The notes under the pieces were generated by a model, which searched no databases, was not told the origin of the DNA, and worked only from the letters and a program-made list of their open reading frames with translations. Shown here piece after piece: positions 46,451-59,359 of a stretch of 64,000 nt of DNA. Numbering within the stretch: the stretch's first letter is position 1; every line of letters starts with the position of its first letter. The position numbers were made by a program, and so were the translations under genes. The stretch is from Aptenodytes patagonicus (taxonomy: Eukaryota > Chordata > Aves > Sphenisciformes > Spheniscidae), in NCBI RefSeq assembly GCF_965638725.1, contig NC_134974.1, forward strand, positions 1,386,143-1,450,142, given 5' to 3'.

Positions 46451-47349
46451 GTAAGTCTGAGCCTGATGCTATTGCTATTAATATGTTGCTGTAACAATGC
46501 AGGATTTTAGCTGAAACAAAACTGTGATTCTTAGAAACGTGTGAAATGTTTGAAGATTTCTTTCGGAAAGGGCTGTTTCCTGCTTAGTGGCAGGCTGCAA
46601 AAAAAGGCAGGAAAAGAGTTTTCAGAGCAGTTGAAAGTCTGGGATATGCAAACTTATTTATAGTGAGATTTAGTGAATTCCTATTTCCTCCAGCTTGACC
46701 ATCCTGCCTTTATGAATCTGCCTTACTTTGTTCGCATTGAGTTGTAATGGTGACTACCAAGAAAAGTTAACTCTGAGTCTCAGACTGAACTAGGAAGCCA
46801 CCATTAGCAATAATGTTTTGTCCTGTTCTTTGCAATTATTTCTGAATTAATCTGAAGCCTGTCATGCATTGCATTATGTACTTGTTATGGTCAGGACTTT
46901 ATTCCTTTTCTGTATTCCTAGCCTTTCATTTTGTGGGGTTTAGTAAGGCGGGAGAGATATCAAGAGGAGTTGCAAATCGATTTTTATGAGTGATTAAGTG
47001 ATCTTATGATTAAAGAAAAGGACTCCACAAAATTACACACAGTTCCTAGTTCTGCCAGTCATCTGTCACCTCGGTCATCTTTAGCAGGTCAGCTGGGACC
47101 ACGGTCACAGGAGTCCTAGTTATACTGGAAACCTCACTGATACTGCGTTCCCACCCAAATGTGGGATATTCTGCCAAGCAAATTCTCTTTATGAGCTCTT
47201 CAGGGATGTGGCTGCTGCTCATTTTATCTTTGTACCGAACGTGCAGGGGAGCCCCGGTGCCAGCTGTAGCATCTGAAAGATTGGGGAATAACACTGTCGT
47301 TAACAACCAGGCTTGCCTGAATTGTAACTCCATCTCTGCTGTTACCTCA

Positions 47350-47480
47350 CCAAATGGCTCTGGGCAATGCATTCACTTCTCAGCCTCAGTTACCTCTTCC
47401 TTAAAGCTGGAATAACAATGACTTGCCTCATAGAGTTGTAATGATTACAGGTAGTGCAGAACCAGCACAGGATGTTACTA
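47350..47480 (+). mobile_element. MIR-like (CORE-SINE) remnant
   Basis: CTCTGGGCAATGCATTCACT, then TCTCAGCCTCAGTTACCTC, then CTTGCCTCATAGAGTTG follow the order of the MIR consensus (cf. TCACTT..., CTCAGTTTCC, CCTCATAGGGTTG). It lies in intron 1 of gene 10. Old and diverged; boundaries approximate. Confidence 0.65.
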
Positions 47481-47907
47481 CATACGTGCTAGCCAGTGTT
47501 TCTGTTCTTTTCTGCAGTTATTTATAAAAGAAATGATCAAGTGTCAGAGTAAGTCAGATTCAAAAAGGAATGGTGGAAAGAAGAAATGGAAAAGGATAGA
47601 CAGATAGCTCGAGTTCAAATACACAATTTCTTTGACTGTTAATGATGTTTTTATGTATCAAATTGGCTCCATAATTAAGAGCCAAAAGAAATGGAGATTG
47701 TTCTGAGGGAGAAGAGGAGGGCATGAGAAGATGAGAAAAGGGACATGGCTGCTGAGACAAAACTGAAATCTCCACCCTCCTTCTGGTCTTCTTGCTATCT
47801 CTTATTCTTTCTCTTCCAAGCACAATCTCCATTACCTTGGTGTCTGAGCTTTCAGCCTTGTGTTGCCTCGGTGTTGTGTGTTTCAGATTTATCTCCATTC
47901 CCAGAAG

Positions 47908-48264
47908 ATGTCTTCCTACAGACAGACGATTAGCTCCCGTTGCCTTGCGCCCTGCGAAGTGACCTGCCCGCAACCAATTGCAAATGCCTGGAGCCAGCCC
48001 TGTGTAACATCCTGTGGTGACTCGAGAGCTGTGATCTACCCACCACCTGTGGTCATGACCTTCCCAGGACCCATTCTCAGCTCCTGCCCTCAGGAGAGCG
48101 TAGTGGGCAGCTCAGCACCATCCAGCATTGGGAGCTTGTTTGGATCGATGAGCTCTCTGGGTCCCAGCGGCTCCTATGGCTCTAGGAGCTTGTACAATTA
48201 TGGGAGGTCATATTCTTCCTATGGATCCAGTGGTTATGGTTTTGGGAGCTGCAGACCATGTTAA
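47908..48264 (+). CDS. Gene 10: Ser/Gly/Tyr beta-keratin, 118 aa
   Basis: Head [16 protein letters not shown], then [11 protein letters not shown]; core at about 38-67, [15 protein letters not shown] then [12 protein letters not shown]. The tail is Ser-rich ([20 protein letters not shown], then [18 protein letters not shown]) and ends in SCRPC. The ATG at 47908 follows the TTTCAG acceptor (47886) by 21 nt; an in-frame ATG 48 nt upstream is intronic. It belongs with genes 5-9 by its MSSYRQ/MSS head and CPQES motif, and not with the scale-keratin genes to its right. Intron 1 is about 1.4 kb and carries a MIR-like remnant. Function as a structural protein by family. Confidence 0.92.
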   Translation: MSSYRQTISSRCLAPCEVTCPQPIANAWSQPCVTSCGDSRAVIYPPPVVMTFPGPILSSCPQESVVGSSAPSSIGSLFGSMSSLGPSGSYGSRSLYNYGRSYSSYGSSGYGFGSCRPC

Positions 48265-48656
48265 AAGTGCAGTGAATAAGGAGCAAGGAGCAATCACCCA
48301 GCACGGAGGAAGATGTGCCTCCACAATCCCTGTTACTGGCATTGCTTTCCTGGAGAGTGAACTGTGCATCTCTGAAAATCACATTTACATGTAATTCTCA
48401 AGCTAACGATTTAATTTAGTTTTCTGACTATTCTTTCCAGTGGCTCCTGATAATAATGGCCTTGAATTAGTTATATCAATGATCTTTGGCTGGTTGAAAG
48501 TGGGACGAGTCTTCCCATGCCATGAAAAAGAAAGAGTAATGTATGTAGAGTGCATAGCCCTGGAACAATTCTTTGCTTGCAGCCTTTAATGAGACCTTGG
48601 CAATATTTTCACTGTGTTTTTCATTCTCAGTAAGATCTTCTACGTCTTACTTCCTC

Positions 48657-48674
48657 ATTAAATTATTTTGCATC
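48657..48674 (+). terminator. Gene 10 poly(A) signal and TGCATC element
   Basis: ATTAAA at 48657-48662 is followed 6 nt later by TGCATC (48669-48674), about 390 nt after the stop. Confidence 0.8.
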
Positions 48675-48679
48675 AAAAT

Positions 48680-51600
48680 TCTGAGCTTTCTTGTCTTTTT
48701 TTTTGTCCACCATTTTTTGTTTATATACCATTCTGGGTGAGCATCAATCTCTGTAGTGAAACATGACTGCTTTCTTTCAACGCCTAAAGTTGGCAGGTGA
48801 CCAGGCCCTTTAAGCAGGAGTAAGAAATGACTGCTTTCTGCAGAGAAGTAATTTCATGCTGGATAAACATGTTTTGTAACCCTTACAACTAAGTTTGAAA
48901 TTTCCTCCAGGACAGGTGTGGTTACAGTGTGTATTTGCTACATGCTGGCAAAGAAAGTTAAACACATGAGTAACTTTGAAGATCTTCCCTGTGTCTCACT
49001 ACTTGCCCGAAGCTCCAATTTAATTACATCCCCATACATTGGTTTTATGGTATTTTTCATTGTTTAAAAGCAGCATGTAACCATCTGTGGATAGAACTTT
49101 CCTTTGAATAGCCAACAGGAATTTTTAACTGAATGGCAAATCTTTGCAGAAATTCTGTGAATTCTTTGAACTTTCACATTAATACCTCTAAATTCTTGGC
49201 AGCCCCAGTTAAAATAAATAGAAGAATAATCCTTAAGTCTTCCCTGCAGAGCAACACATATAATTCAGACCAAATAATATTTTTCATCTCAGAACTTTAC
49301 ACCTAAATTTCAGGCTACTCAGGGATGACTGTGAATGCTGGGCATGTTCAGCACTTCTCTTTGTTCAACAGCAACAGGGTTCCAGGCTGCTCAGTATGTC
49401 CTGTAGAGCTGTTTTTCTAGTGATGCAATCTGCATAGGAGTACAGCTATTAAGAGGCATTCACCCTATCCTTTGTGTTTTGCAAGCAGCAATGCCAACCA
49501 GGACTCTGATGGATCAGATATCAGACACTGCTCAGCACTTCTGCTCTTCCCTGTGTGAAGCTGCTGTTCCTAGGAATACCATCAATGCACTGACTTGAGC
49601 AGGCTAATTCCAGGCAAATCCCAGTCTCATGCTGCAGCAATTTGTTTGGACGGGATCAAGTATGTGGTAATAACTTCAAAGGGTTTGGAGGTATGACTTC
49701 ACTTTTAAAACGAGCTGAAATGAGATGAGGCTACAATGAGGTAGCCAGGAAACACCTCTTTCTTGTTAGGATGTGTCTGAAGGCTTTGTCTTGTTTTGAT
49801 CCTTCCTCTGTCTCCAATGCACTGCATGATTATTCTTGGAGTCGCTAGGATGCTGTCGAAAAACCAGTACTTCTTTGTGCAGGTATGCAGAGCACTAAAG
49901 CAATCAGATCAGGTATTTTCAAGACACATCACTATGGTGTTGATCACTAGAGAAGTCCTCTTTTCGAGATCTTTGTTTTCGTTCCACACAGAACGGTAGA
50001 ATTACATTGATCCTCTTCTCAGCCCATCTTGCTGCACCTCTGCACTGGACTTGCAATAACAGCCAGTTTCTCATGCTGCGGTGAAAGGGTGCAGCCAGAC
50101 ATCCTTCAGTGTGGGTGCTGTCAGCATACCTGGATGAAGCTGCCCTGCCTACGTACTTGTTACGCTACAGAAAAGGCACACGTGGGAGCCAGAAGTTAGA
50201 GCCCGGACTATAAATAGATCACTGTAGTATGTCTTAATTGATCGATGGACTCTACTGGCTTTGAATGGTGCTTGAAGACACAACACTCCACAACACCAGT
50301 ATTTGGTAAAGTGACCTGCAGAGACTGTCCCTTGGAGAGCAAGGAACTGCAAAATTTGTGTTGCTGATTCTCCTCTGCCAGCCGGAGTTTGCATGTTATG
50401 AACATAGACCTGAGCGAACACCAAAGGACAGTTCTTTAACTGCCTTCCATTGTTCTGTACTGCTCCTGACCATCAGCAATCTGCCTCTTCCCAAATGCAC
50501 AGCAGACTGAACTTGGATTACACTTTCATGTAAGTGTAATCACAGACGAACACAGTAGAAGACAAGAGAACTAATTTCACTGGCAGACCCAATGCATCTC
50601 AGGTCACACCACATGCAGACACGAGATGGGAGGAACACCAGCTGCTGTTTATGATGATAATCTGGATGCAGTGCTGAGATCTTGACAATTTGCTGGCCAC
50701 TGCAACATCTGACTGCGAGGTCTCCTGCAGCTCTTGGTCAGCCGTGGGAAGTCCAGGCTGTTGACAGTTAGCACCAGCAACTCAGACTCCTGTTCCTCCT
50801 GTCAGTGAAATAAGTCATTACCAAGAACAGGAAGCAACAATAAATGAAATCACATTGTCTCATGTTGAACTATAGGGGTCACTACACTCTCCTCTCTCTT
50901 GTCTAAATGTTCTCTGAGCATGTGTTTATAACGTAGTACAAGGTAACACTATTGGTACATGACATGCAATCAGAAGTTGATTCATAAAGATGTTGCAAAC
51001 ACAGCCTGAAGTATATGTCCTCCCCACGCACTAAATTACAGTTCAAGACAGATATCTGTGGGAGTTAAGCCTTTCATGTTCGATTTAAATAGGTGGATTC
51101 ACTAAATATTTAGTCACTACTAGAGCCTAATGATTTTTTATGTGGTTCAGACTCACACCACTGGTAAATAGCCTGCAGGCACAATGGCTCAACATAACAG
51201 AACCAGAAATATGTCCTGCTGAATGCCAGCTTCCTTCCAGGGTTTGATTCTGGAGGAATTAGCAAAGTCATTACTTGCAGTCTACCTTTTATCAGTTTTG
51301 CAACTGGAGGATCTGAACTTGAATGTTTCAGATGTTTTAAATAAAATGCTCTATCAGAGAAACCTGAAGAAAGGAATTTTTTTTAGCTCATTCTCCCCTT
51401 TTACTTAGAAAACAAATTATAATAAGCCACGTCTTGAATCCTTAGGTCACTGGTTTTTGGAAGTGTTCAAGGTCAGGTTGGACAGGTCTTTGAGCAACCT
51501 GATCTAGTGAAAGATGTCCCTGCCTGTGGCAGGGGGGTTGGGCTAGATGATGTTTAAAAGTTCTTTCCAACGCAAACCATTCCATGATTCCATGATTCTA

Positions 51601-52927
51601 TGGTCTGTTAAATTTCCTATGTCCTGTATACCACTGGCCATGCCATGTACAGTCTTTCAGATAAAACAAGCAGAAGTCCATGAAAACATGTCGGTTTGAC
51701 TGATTATCTCATTTCAGAGTTCTGTCTGGAAAAAAAAAGGATATTTTTGATTTTAAACACCATCATTATTAACTCACACATAGCAGTCAGAGTACTGACC
51801 CAGATTACAGGCAAATTTGAATATTAACATGGAAGTTAACTTTACTGAAATTCTCCCTGTCCCAATATATGCCAGTGTTCCTGACACCAGAGCAGAGACA
51901 GACAGGAATATTCCATGGTGTGCTCCTTATCTGCTGCTGTTTTCTTCTTTTCCTAAAGGAGATGAGAGTAACGGTGAAAAGAAAACCTGAAGCTAATCAG
52001 TGGAATAGAAAACTGGAAACAGAGACTGCATGTCAGTTGTTAGATGGGGATACTGGAGAGAGGAATTCAGTTCTGGGCTTTACCAAGCGATTCCTTTGTC
52101 ACCTGGGGAAAATATTTACTAATGTTTTTATCAGTATGGAAAACATGGCCTTTAATCTCTGTATAAAAGATGCCTGTCTGAAAAAAAGGGAAAAAAACAA
52201 TGATGCTCATGCTTTGCTCGCCTCGTCTATTTACTCTGAAAGCACTTGAGAGCAGGGATTGGCTTTATTCTTTGCTTGCACAGCACCGAACATGCCTCAT
52301 TTGCAGCTTCATTACAATTCGAATCGGCTATATCATCTGAAGCTTAGAAGCACTGAGTCTCTGCTGCTCCTGATATTTACTGTACAGTTATTTCTTAGAG
52401 GGAACAGGGATTATTCCTCTTTCTTACTGGGGTGGAAAGGCCGATGACTGCAAGGAGGAATAAGAGCAATGTATTAGCTGCTTGGGATGTCTGGAGTTTA
52501 AGTACTGCTGAACAATGTCAATGCTGTAGATTGAGCATTATATCTGTGAATTTATAGGTGCAAATTTACATTTGGAAAGTACTCTGCTGGGCACCACCTT
52601 GGTGGCATTTGTGGTCGTGCTGAGCTCAACACAGAAATCCACAATTCTCTCTTTGGATGCTCATGGAAAGGCCCCACTGAAATAATGTTTAAATAACAGG
52701 AGTTAAGATACTATGTTATTTTAAACTTTTCATATCTCCAAAGGATGGAAAGCTGCTACTCAGGAGTATCATTACGGAAACATTTGTGACACTGTGTAGA
52801 TTCAGTCTGTGCTAAAATGTTCTGCGCTACTACTGCTTAGTTAGCAGCTTGGTCCTGCCCATGGGAAGATGTCACCCAGGGCAGGCTGTAGATGAAGGGA
52901 GGAAGGGAAACCAGAAGGTTGCTGTGT
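48680..52927. other. Convergent intergenic region between genes 10 and 11
   Basis: About 4.2 kb between tail-to-tail genes. It contains one CR1 3' fragment (51455-51602). A stretch near 52245-52300 (GAGCAGGGATTGGCTTTATT) recalls the 3' ends of old LINEs, but I cannot assign it. No gene supported. Confidence 0.55.
51455..51602 (+). mobile_element. CR1 LINE 3' fragment
   Basis: Short 5'-truncated CR1 with the typical 3' order: GGTCAGGTTGGACAGG, then GTTGGGCTAGATGATGTTTA, then TTCTTTCCAACGC, and the end ATGATTCCATGATTCTATGG. Moderately diverged. Confidence 0.88.
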
Positions 52928-52946
52928 GATGCAACAAAATTTTAAT
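52928..52946 (-). terminator. Gene 11 poly(A) signal and TGCATC element
   Basis: On the minus strand ATTAAA (52941-52946) is followed 7 nt later by TGCATC (52928-52933), about 410 nt after the stop. Confidence 0.8.
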
Positions 52947-53355
52947 GAGCAAGAAATGCCTATGTTTGCAAAGCGAGATATCACAGAATATGAAAAATCT
53001 GTTTCCAGACAATTTCGGAGAATGTTCAACAAATGTCCTGCTCAGAGATATTGCTGTCCTCAGCTGGCTTTTTTCTGTCTGTTGTGCAATTACTGATGAA
53101 GATACTTGTCATTATGAGTGATGTCCATATGGAATAGGCTGCCCTACGATGGTTAAAAAAAAAGGGAAAGCTGGAACAGGCAACAATAACAAACAACAAA
53201 CTAGAAACTTAAGGGTAAACAAGAAGTAGAAGAAAGATCAGAAATGCTAAGTGGCAGTAGCTCCATTGTAGGGCTGCAGGAACGCTGAACGCCCATCCTC
53301 ATTGCTCTGTGTTTGGGCCTTCATGCGTGGCTCTTCTGAGACCTCTCTGCTGCCT

Positions 53356-53751
53356 TTAGCAGGGTCCACAGCTGTCGCGGAGGAACCGGCTGTACCGGCG
53401 GGAGGAGTATGGGCTGCAGTAGCCGCCGCCGAGCGTGGAGAGGGCTGAACTTCCATATCCATACTGGGCCCCATATCCCAGAGAACCCCCATAACCGTAA
53501 AGGCTCCCAGAGCCGTAGAGACCCCCCAGCCCCAGGGAGCCCCCAAAAGCGGGTGCTCCCGAGGAGCCCACCACGGTTTGCTGGGGGAAGGAGCTGAGGA
53601 TGGGGCCGGGGAAAGTGACAACAACGGGGGGTGGCTGGATCAGGGTCGTCGAGTCGGGGCACTGCTGGACACACGGCTCATTACAGCTGTTAGCAATGGG
53701 CTGGGGGCAGGCGATGCTGCTGCTGGTGGGGCACAGGTCATAGCAAGACAT
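53356..53751 (-). CDS. Gene 11: scale-keratin-type beta-keratin, 131 aa
   Basis: Head [20 protein letters not shown], then [19 protein letters not shown], as in avian scale keratins. The core at about 36-62 is [13 protein letters not shown] then ILSSFPQ, with Phe in place of the Cys of genes 4-10. The tail has Gly/Tyr blocks ([19 protein letters not shown]) but lacks a clean long repeat, and ends [21 protein letters not shown]-like, canonical GPC. The ATG at 53751 follows the TTTCAG acceptor (exon 2 from 53775); the in-frame ATG 63 nt upstream is intronic. Structural protein of scutate scales and related hard epidermis, inferred from the subfamily. Less repetitive than gene 12 and than the chicken scale keratins I recall. 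Confidence 0.93.
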   Translation of the reverse strand: MSCYDLCPTSSSIACPQPIANSCNEPCVQQCPDSTTLIQPPPVVVTFPGPILSSFPQQTVVGSSGAPAFGGSLGLGGLYGSGSLYGYGGSLGYGAQYGYGSSALSTLGGGYCSPYSSRRYSRFLRDSCGPC

Positions 53752-55220
53752 TTCTTTGCAGGGGTGAAGGTGATCCTGAAACACAGAGCACAGAGCTGCG
53801 TAAAAACAAAGCACAAGATCTACTGGAACAACAGGTCAAGGTTTTGTGCTGCGTTGTTGGGGAAAAGGCAAAATGATCACCAGATGTATAAGCAAAATTG
53901 ATGACACTGTTCACAAACTTTCCTGTCAATCAGCATTGCTCTGATCTTCCCCATCCAGTAATCCCTGCACTTGTCACATCTGCCAAGCCTTCTGAAATTG
54001 CTGTTTCTTTTTTTTTTTAATTCCTGTTCCTTCCCAGAGGAACAGAGTGTCGGCAGTACATTTTTTACTCAAATGCCAGTGCTCCTCCCTGGTGGATGTG
54101 GGCTGAAAGCCAGGAACTGCAGGAGCTACACCAGAGCTGACCTCCTCGTTATACCAAATGGGACAGAAGCAGGTTTTGTCTTGGGAGAGATGGGATGGAG
54201 TCAAGAACCCAGCACTGCTTTAACCACACATTTCCTCCTCCTTTCCTGGTCCCTGTTTCTTTTCAAGCTCTTTGGGGTAATATACTTTCTGTTGTTCCCT
54301 TTTAGTTCTACATTCTCTTAATCTCTGTAATCCCTCTGGTAAACCCCCCCAAAGCATTTGAGCCTGAGGATAGATTCATATACTTGATGTAATAAGTAAA
54401 TACACCCTAGAAAATATTTCTATCCAAATATTTCTTGGCATAGCAGTGTAATTTCATATAGAGTGTGGAGCAGGTTGGTAAAGTGTAAGGAGCTGATTTC
54501 CTTCATCAGATAAAAATACAGTTTGCAAACTACCATTTCAGCTAGATGTCTGGTCACAAAAGCTTGTGACTTAGCACTTTTTCCAGTAAAAAAGAGGAAA
54601 TATTATGATGTTCATAAAGTAGCCCTGAAATGCAGAGAATCAAATCATTGAACTCAGGGTATCTGAGCAGCTAATCTGGATCTGGATTTACAAATGGACA
54701 TATGACAAACACACTGGACCAGACCACCAGTTTACTTCCCTTATTATTGTCTCTGGTGAAAATAACTAGGGTTTAAAATAAGCAGGATTTATTTTTTACC
54801 TATCCATAAAAACTACATACAAGCTAGGATTATTCTGCAATAAAATTCCCATGTAGATAATGCTCTTTCTTCAGCTGAGTCATTAAGCAGCTTAGGATAT
54901 GGCCATGTCTCTCTGGTTCAGTCATTAAATGAAATGGTACAGGAGAATTCTGCCTTTCAAAGCTTATGCCATCCTACATTTTCAATCCGCTAACAGTGCA
55001 AGAATGCCCAAATATGAATTACAGTGAAATAAATGCCTCAAACCCTGGTCTTGACTCTTAAAGCTTACCAGTAACAAAAAAATGAAATGATGGAGAGAGA
55101 AAGAGAGAGATTCAAAAAATAGTCCTAAAAACTCTAATGTAATAGTAGTGAACAGTTTTCTAAGCTCCAGTGCAAAGACATTCTGGCATTTAGAAAGAAA
55201 TGAAATGGCATCAGACTTAC

Positions 55221-55286
55221 CTGATGTAGAGGAAAGTACGCAGGAGAGGGAGATGGAATAGGTCTGCGTTACCTGCTCCTTTTATA
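55221..55286 (-). promoter_or_regulatory. Gene 11 TATA box and non-coding exon 1
   Basis: On the minus strand TATAAAAG lies at 55279-55286, exon 1 is inferred at about 55255-55221, and the donor is CATCAG|GTAAGT. Upstream is CCCAGGCAATCTGAAGGACT, the clearest form of the shared promoter element. The intron is about 1.45 kb. Confidence 0.8.
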
Positions 55287-57968
55287 CAGTCCTTCAGATT
55301 GCCTGGGGGGTCTGAGGCACACTGTACACATGAAATAATAATCCCCAACCAGCCCAAATTTGAAGCACATATAACTTCCCAAAGTGATGAAACTGTTTTC
55401 GCTTGCTGTTTGCAAAATCACCCTAAATCCCTGAATAGCATGATATGCACATTCCAGCTCCCAGTCCTCTTTCATCTTGAAGCCTAATTGACCAGCTTCT
55501 TTGCTGGTATCATTCCACCCTGCTCACTGGCATTGCAGGAGGAATTAAACTGGTTCTATTTAACACTTCCTTCATTATCTTCCCATAATGATTTTAATCA
55601 GAGCTATAACCTGCTGTCGTATACATGTTTGTATTTAAGTGCTTTAGACCTAGGCTGTAATCTAATCTACTCACACATTTTGCAATGAAACGTTCAGTGA
55701 GGTGGAAGACACCTTCTGATCCTTTTCCCACACACAGCCACAAAACATGCGAGAGGTCCTGTACCTATGGTAATAATGGACATTGTCTAATGGTCTTTGA
55801 TTTAGAAATCCTGAATTTTCCTTGCTGCTTGGCAAGACCAGCAGAAAATACAGTATTTTCATACCTGAAACAGTGTTTAAACCAAAGGCTAAAGTTTCCT
55901 CTGAAGGGATATCAGTATTTTTTTGCTTATTTTTCACCTGGAATCTGCAAAGGCACACAGAGATTATCTCGCAGGTTCAGCAATGTTGAATGGCTGCAAT
56001 TGCAAACAGATTAATAGTTACTAGCTACTCTGTATTGACATTGCACAGCTCCGAAGGAGGACATAACACAAGACAGTGGTGAAGCAGATGCAAATTTCTC
56101 AGTTTCTTTGTGAAATTATATGTTTCTGACAACCACTGCATTCATTCAATCTATATCTTCTCTTTGTTTTTGTTCATATGATGGAGTGTAGTTTGCCCTT
56201 AGATCTACTCCTTCACCTTACAAAGGAATTGAACCAAAGTTTCGCTGGAGGATGTCACAGAAACAATTTTTGAGTGCTTCCTTCCTAGACTTACTGGGTA
56301 AGTGGCAGGAAAAGCAATGGAATTATACGAGGAATAGTTATTGCAACAATGGATTTTTTTTCTTCTCTTCTTTATTTCCTGACTAGCAGGACATCACCTG
56401 CAGAGTGCATATTGTCGCAGAGCCCAATTTTGACTGCCAAGATTTCAAGTGACTTGTCATTTGAAATTATTCAGGCTTCCCCAATACTTAGTGGGGAGGG
56501 ACAAGAATTTCTGCAAGACAATTCATCCCGTCTCAGATGTTTACCTTGCCAGAATTGGTATCACCCTCAAAACATAACAATTTTACTTTCATTGACTATG
56601 GAGACAGACAACAAGCTCAACTGAAACCCCCAGCTTCTAAGCAGGGAAGGTTTGATGAGATGTGTCCCACCCATATTTCCATATTCTGAAATTCTGGGTA
56701 ATAAACAGTGCCTGGTCCAGCCTCAGAAATCCTCATTTGCCTATGGATCGGTTGTTTGGCAAATAAAAAACACCGCAACATTTCTACCAGAAGTTATACT
56801 TAAATTATGAGATTATTTTTTCCAGACTTTGAGATGGCCCTAGGGGATCACAAGAGCAATAACACTCACACAGGTTCTTCAAATATTTTTTGTGTGTGTT
56901 TTTAAGCACTTCCCAAACCCTCCTTAATAGTTTACGCATGAAGTGGTGCGTCATTATTGTAATATAAGTATGTGGTTGGATTCAAGCAGCCCAGCATTTT
57001 GAAATATATTTATTAAATTGTACTGGCCAAGAGCACTCTTCCTGTTCCCTTTACCAGCTCATGATTGCTAACCTTAGGATTTCAGTTGATTTTCTTTTAT
57101 AATTTAGGTTTTAATTTATTTGTTTAAGTTTGCATATAAGCTCTTTCAGTGTTGATGTTGTATTAATTCACATCCCCTTCAGCGTCTGTAGCACCAAGAT
57201 CTGCAACATCTGCCTCTGTCCTCATGTTTTGAAAGCTTTTCCTAGGACCTTCCTAGTCTAACTGTGAATGGTCTACTTTCCTTCTGTGTTTTAAACAAAT
57301 GCTCAGCTTCCTAAAAAAAAATGTATTTAACAAGTTGCCTGTAATCTGGCTAAGAAACTGTTTGCCTTTGTTGTCACCAATGAATTTACCTCTCAAATGT
57401 GAAGAAACCATACAGCTGGGTAGTCTGGGAGACAAGGCATGGGTCTGGATGATTTTAAAAAGTACTTTGCAAAGTATCTTTTGATTTTTCCCCTGAAAAG
57501 TGCAAGATGGTCCTATCCAAATCTTAATTCCAACTTCATATAAGGGTTGCTGATTTCACAAGAAAGACACCATGTTTTGTATCAATTATACTTTTTCTAG
57601 CATGGGTAAGGAAGGATGGAAAGAAAATCTGTGTATGAAAGCAGATGGCAATTATAATTAACATTTGAGCCACCATCATTATGTCAACCAATAAAAGAAG
57701 AGGTAAATAAATGAAGCCAGCATAATTCCTCCTGTCATTCTAATGTATTTAATGGAACGTTACCAGGAATGAATCTTGCCAATTAAGTGCTAAGATGAAA
57801 GAAATATTTGTTTTGTAATTTGCATTTCATGCAGCGTGAGAATTTGAATCAACTAATAAATATAAATATTAAGCAAAACTGTTTCATCATTTTGAGGTAA
57901 ACCACATGTGATGAATGTGGGCTGGTGTTAATGGGAGTCTCAGGTTCTTCAGGTAGTTTGAGGAAATG
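55287..57968. other. Region between gene 11 and the beta-keratin pseudogene promoter
   Basis: About 2.7 kb, AT-rich; no gene or repeat recognised. Confidence 0.55.
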
Positions 57969-58040
57969 TATAAAAAATGCCTCCTAAAAACTGCCTTGTA
58001 TTTACTTCTCTTGACTCCTTCTTCCCAGACCCAGCTATTT
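57969..58040 (+). promoter_or_regulatory. Promoter and exon 1 remnant of the beta-keratin pseudogene
   Basis: TATAAAAAA starts at 57969. Just upstream is TTCAGGTAGTTTGAGGAAAT, which matches the family promoter element (compare CCCAGGCAATCTGAAGGACT of gene 11). Downstream is TTACTTCTCTTGACTCC, as in family exon 1. I cannot see a proper GTAAGT donor. Confidence 0.55.
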
Positions 58041-58866
58041 TCTAGATATCAAACTGTTCTTTTTCTGTAAATTTAAATTAGTCCTCTTTTGTCATTTATG
58101 AGGAGGCAATGTTATATGCAGGTTTTAAGGGCTAAGCTGGTATTTTCCACAATGGATTGTATAGGAGCTGTCAGCTCTCTACTAGTTCAAATCTCAGGGT
58201 TATAATCTGCTAAACAGATACCAAAACTCCAGACTGTAATCCCACAAACTGCTCTGTACTCCTGCACCACAAAGGCCTCAGTCGCAGCCATGTTTAACAG
58301 AGGATATGTCCTCTTCATAGTTAATTACTTGGTCTTCCAGTTGCTGTTTCAAATTAGCTTGTATGGAAGAAAGCCAAAGCTTGAAAGAGATGTAAGCAAA
58401 GCTTCCTTACTCACAGTGAAAAGAGCCTCCAGGGTGTTAGGAATCAGGTGAGCCTTTGGACAGTTCATTCGATAATGCATAACATCAGGATTTTTACACT
58501 AAACTTTAGATGACGTGGAACTGACTTTTATCAGAGACAAGGTATAGGATAAGAGCAATCATTTGTCTGAGGAAGCATGTGACCTTCTGTATTCCCATGT
58601 TTTCACAAACCAATGATTAACCATCACTTAAAAACCATTTTTCTTACAGGGCTTATACAAATTTGAGGAATTACATCCACAGCAACAAGTAGATCTTGGT
58701 GGGGTAGCTACAATTAGATGGGATGGATCTGGAACTAAATTAGTGTTGCAGAGGATCCAGACTGCTGTGCCTTTCCCATTTCCATGAGATCTAAGCTTTT
58801 CTTCCTGTTCCAGGGGAATTTGTGCTGTGTTACGCTTACACAGTCATGTTTCCAGTTGGCCAATTC

Positions 58867-59111
58867 ATGTCTAGCACCAGCACTGATAGCTGCAAGGAGC
58901 TGACTGCCCTGACCTGAGGGCAGTGGCTCAGCCACCATCCATTGTCATCACCTTGCCAGCCCAGATGCTTAGTTCCTTCCTTCAGGACAGCATAGCGGGA
59001 TCTCTGTTAGCACCCATACTTAAGGGCTTCTTTTGTTACAGGAGATTTTGTTGTGGTAGTCTTTACCACAACAGATTTTCTTACAGATTTTCAGGTCCTG
59101 GCAGCAAGTAG
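58867..59111 (+). pseudogene. Decayed beta-keratin pseudogene
   Basis: Starts ATGTCTAGCACC, then keeps SCKELTALT, an echo of [14 protein letters not shown] stop at 58915-58917 ends this frame. In another frame (from 58923) the core survives as PPSIVITLPAQMLSSFLQDS followed by IAGS, matching [24 protein letters not shown] but with the key FPGP turn lost (LPAQ). A residual tail has CYRRF, YHNRFSYRFSGPG. So at least one stop and one frameshift break it, plus core damage. Its orientation, remnant promoter at 57969 and position between the two scale-keratin genes mark it as a thirteenth family locus and not a processed copy. Confidence 0.82.
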
Positions 59112-59359
59112 AACATCCCTTCTGGCTGTTGTTTTGATACTGGATACCACTGTAGAAGCTGTGGGTCTTACTGGAGAGCTATTCAATTTACCAGAGACAA
59201 CTAAATAAAAACAAATAAAAGGCAGATTTATAGCTGACTTTTCAGGTAGTGAGTGCTGAGAAGTGTGCTGTATGCACCGTGCAGTTACAGAGAGTGGAGG
59301 TGGGCATGCGCAGCAGCTCTTGCCTTCCTTTCTTCATATTAATGAAGAAATATTCATGA
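59112..59359. other. Pseudogene 3' flank
   Basis: Short unassigned sequence with two AATAAA motifs near 59201-59219. They may be the remnant poly(A) site of the pseudogene, but no TGCATC element follows. Confidence 0.45.

Noticed and set aside
52245-52300. Text resembling old LINE 3' ends (GAGCAGGGATTGGCTTTATT)
   Set aside because: Too short and diverged to assign to a family.
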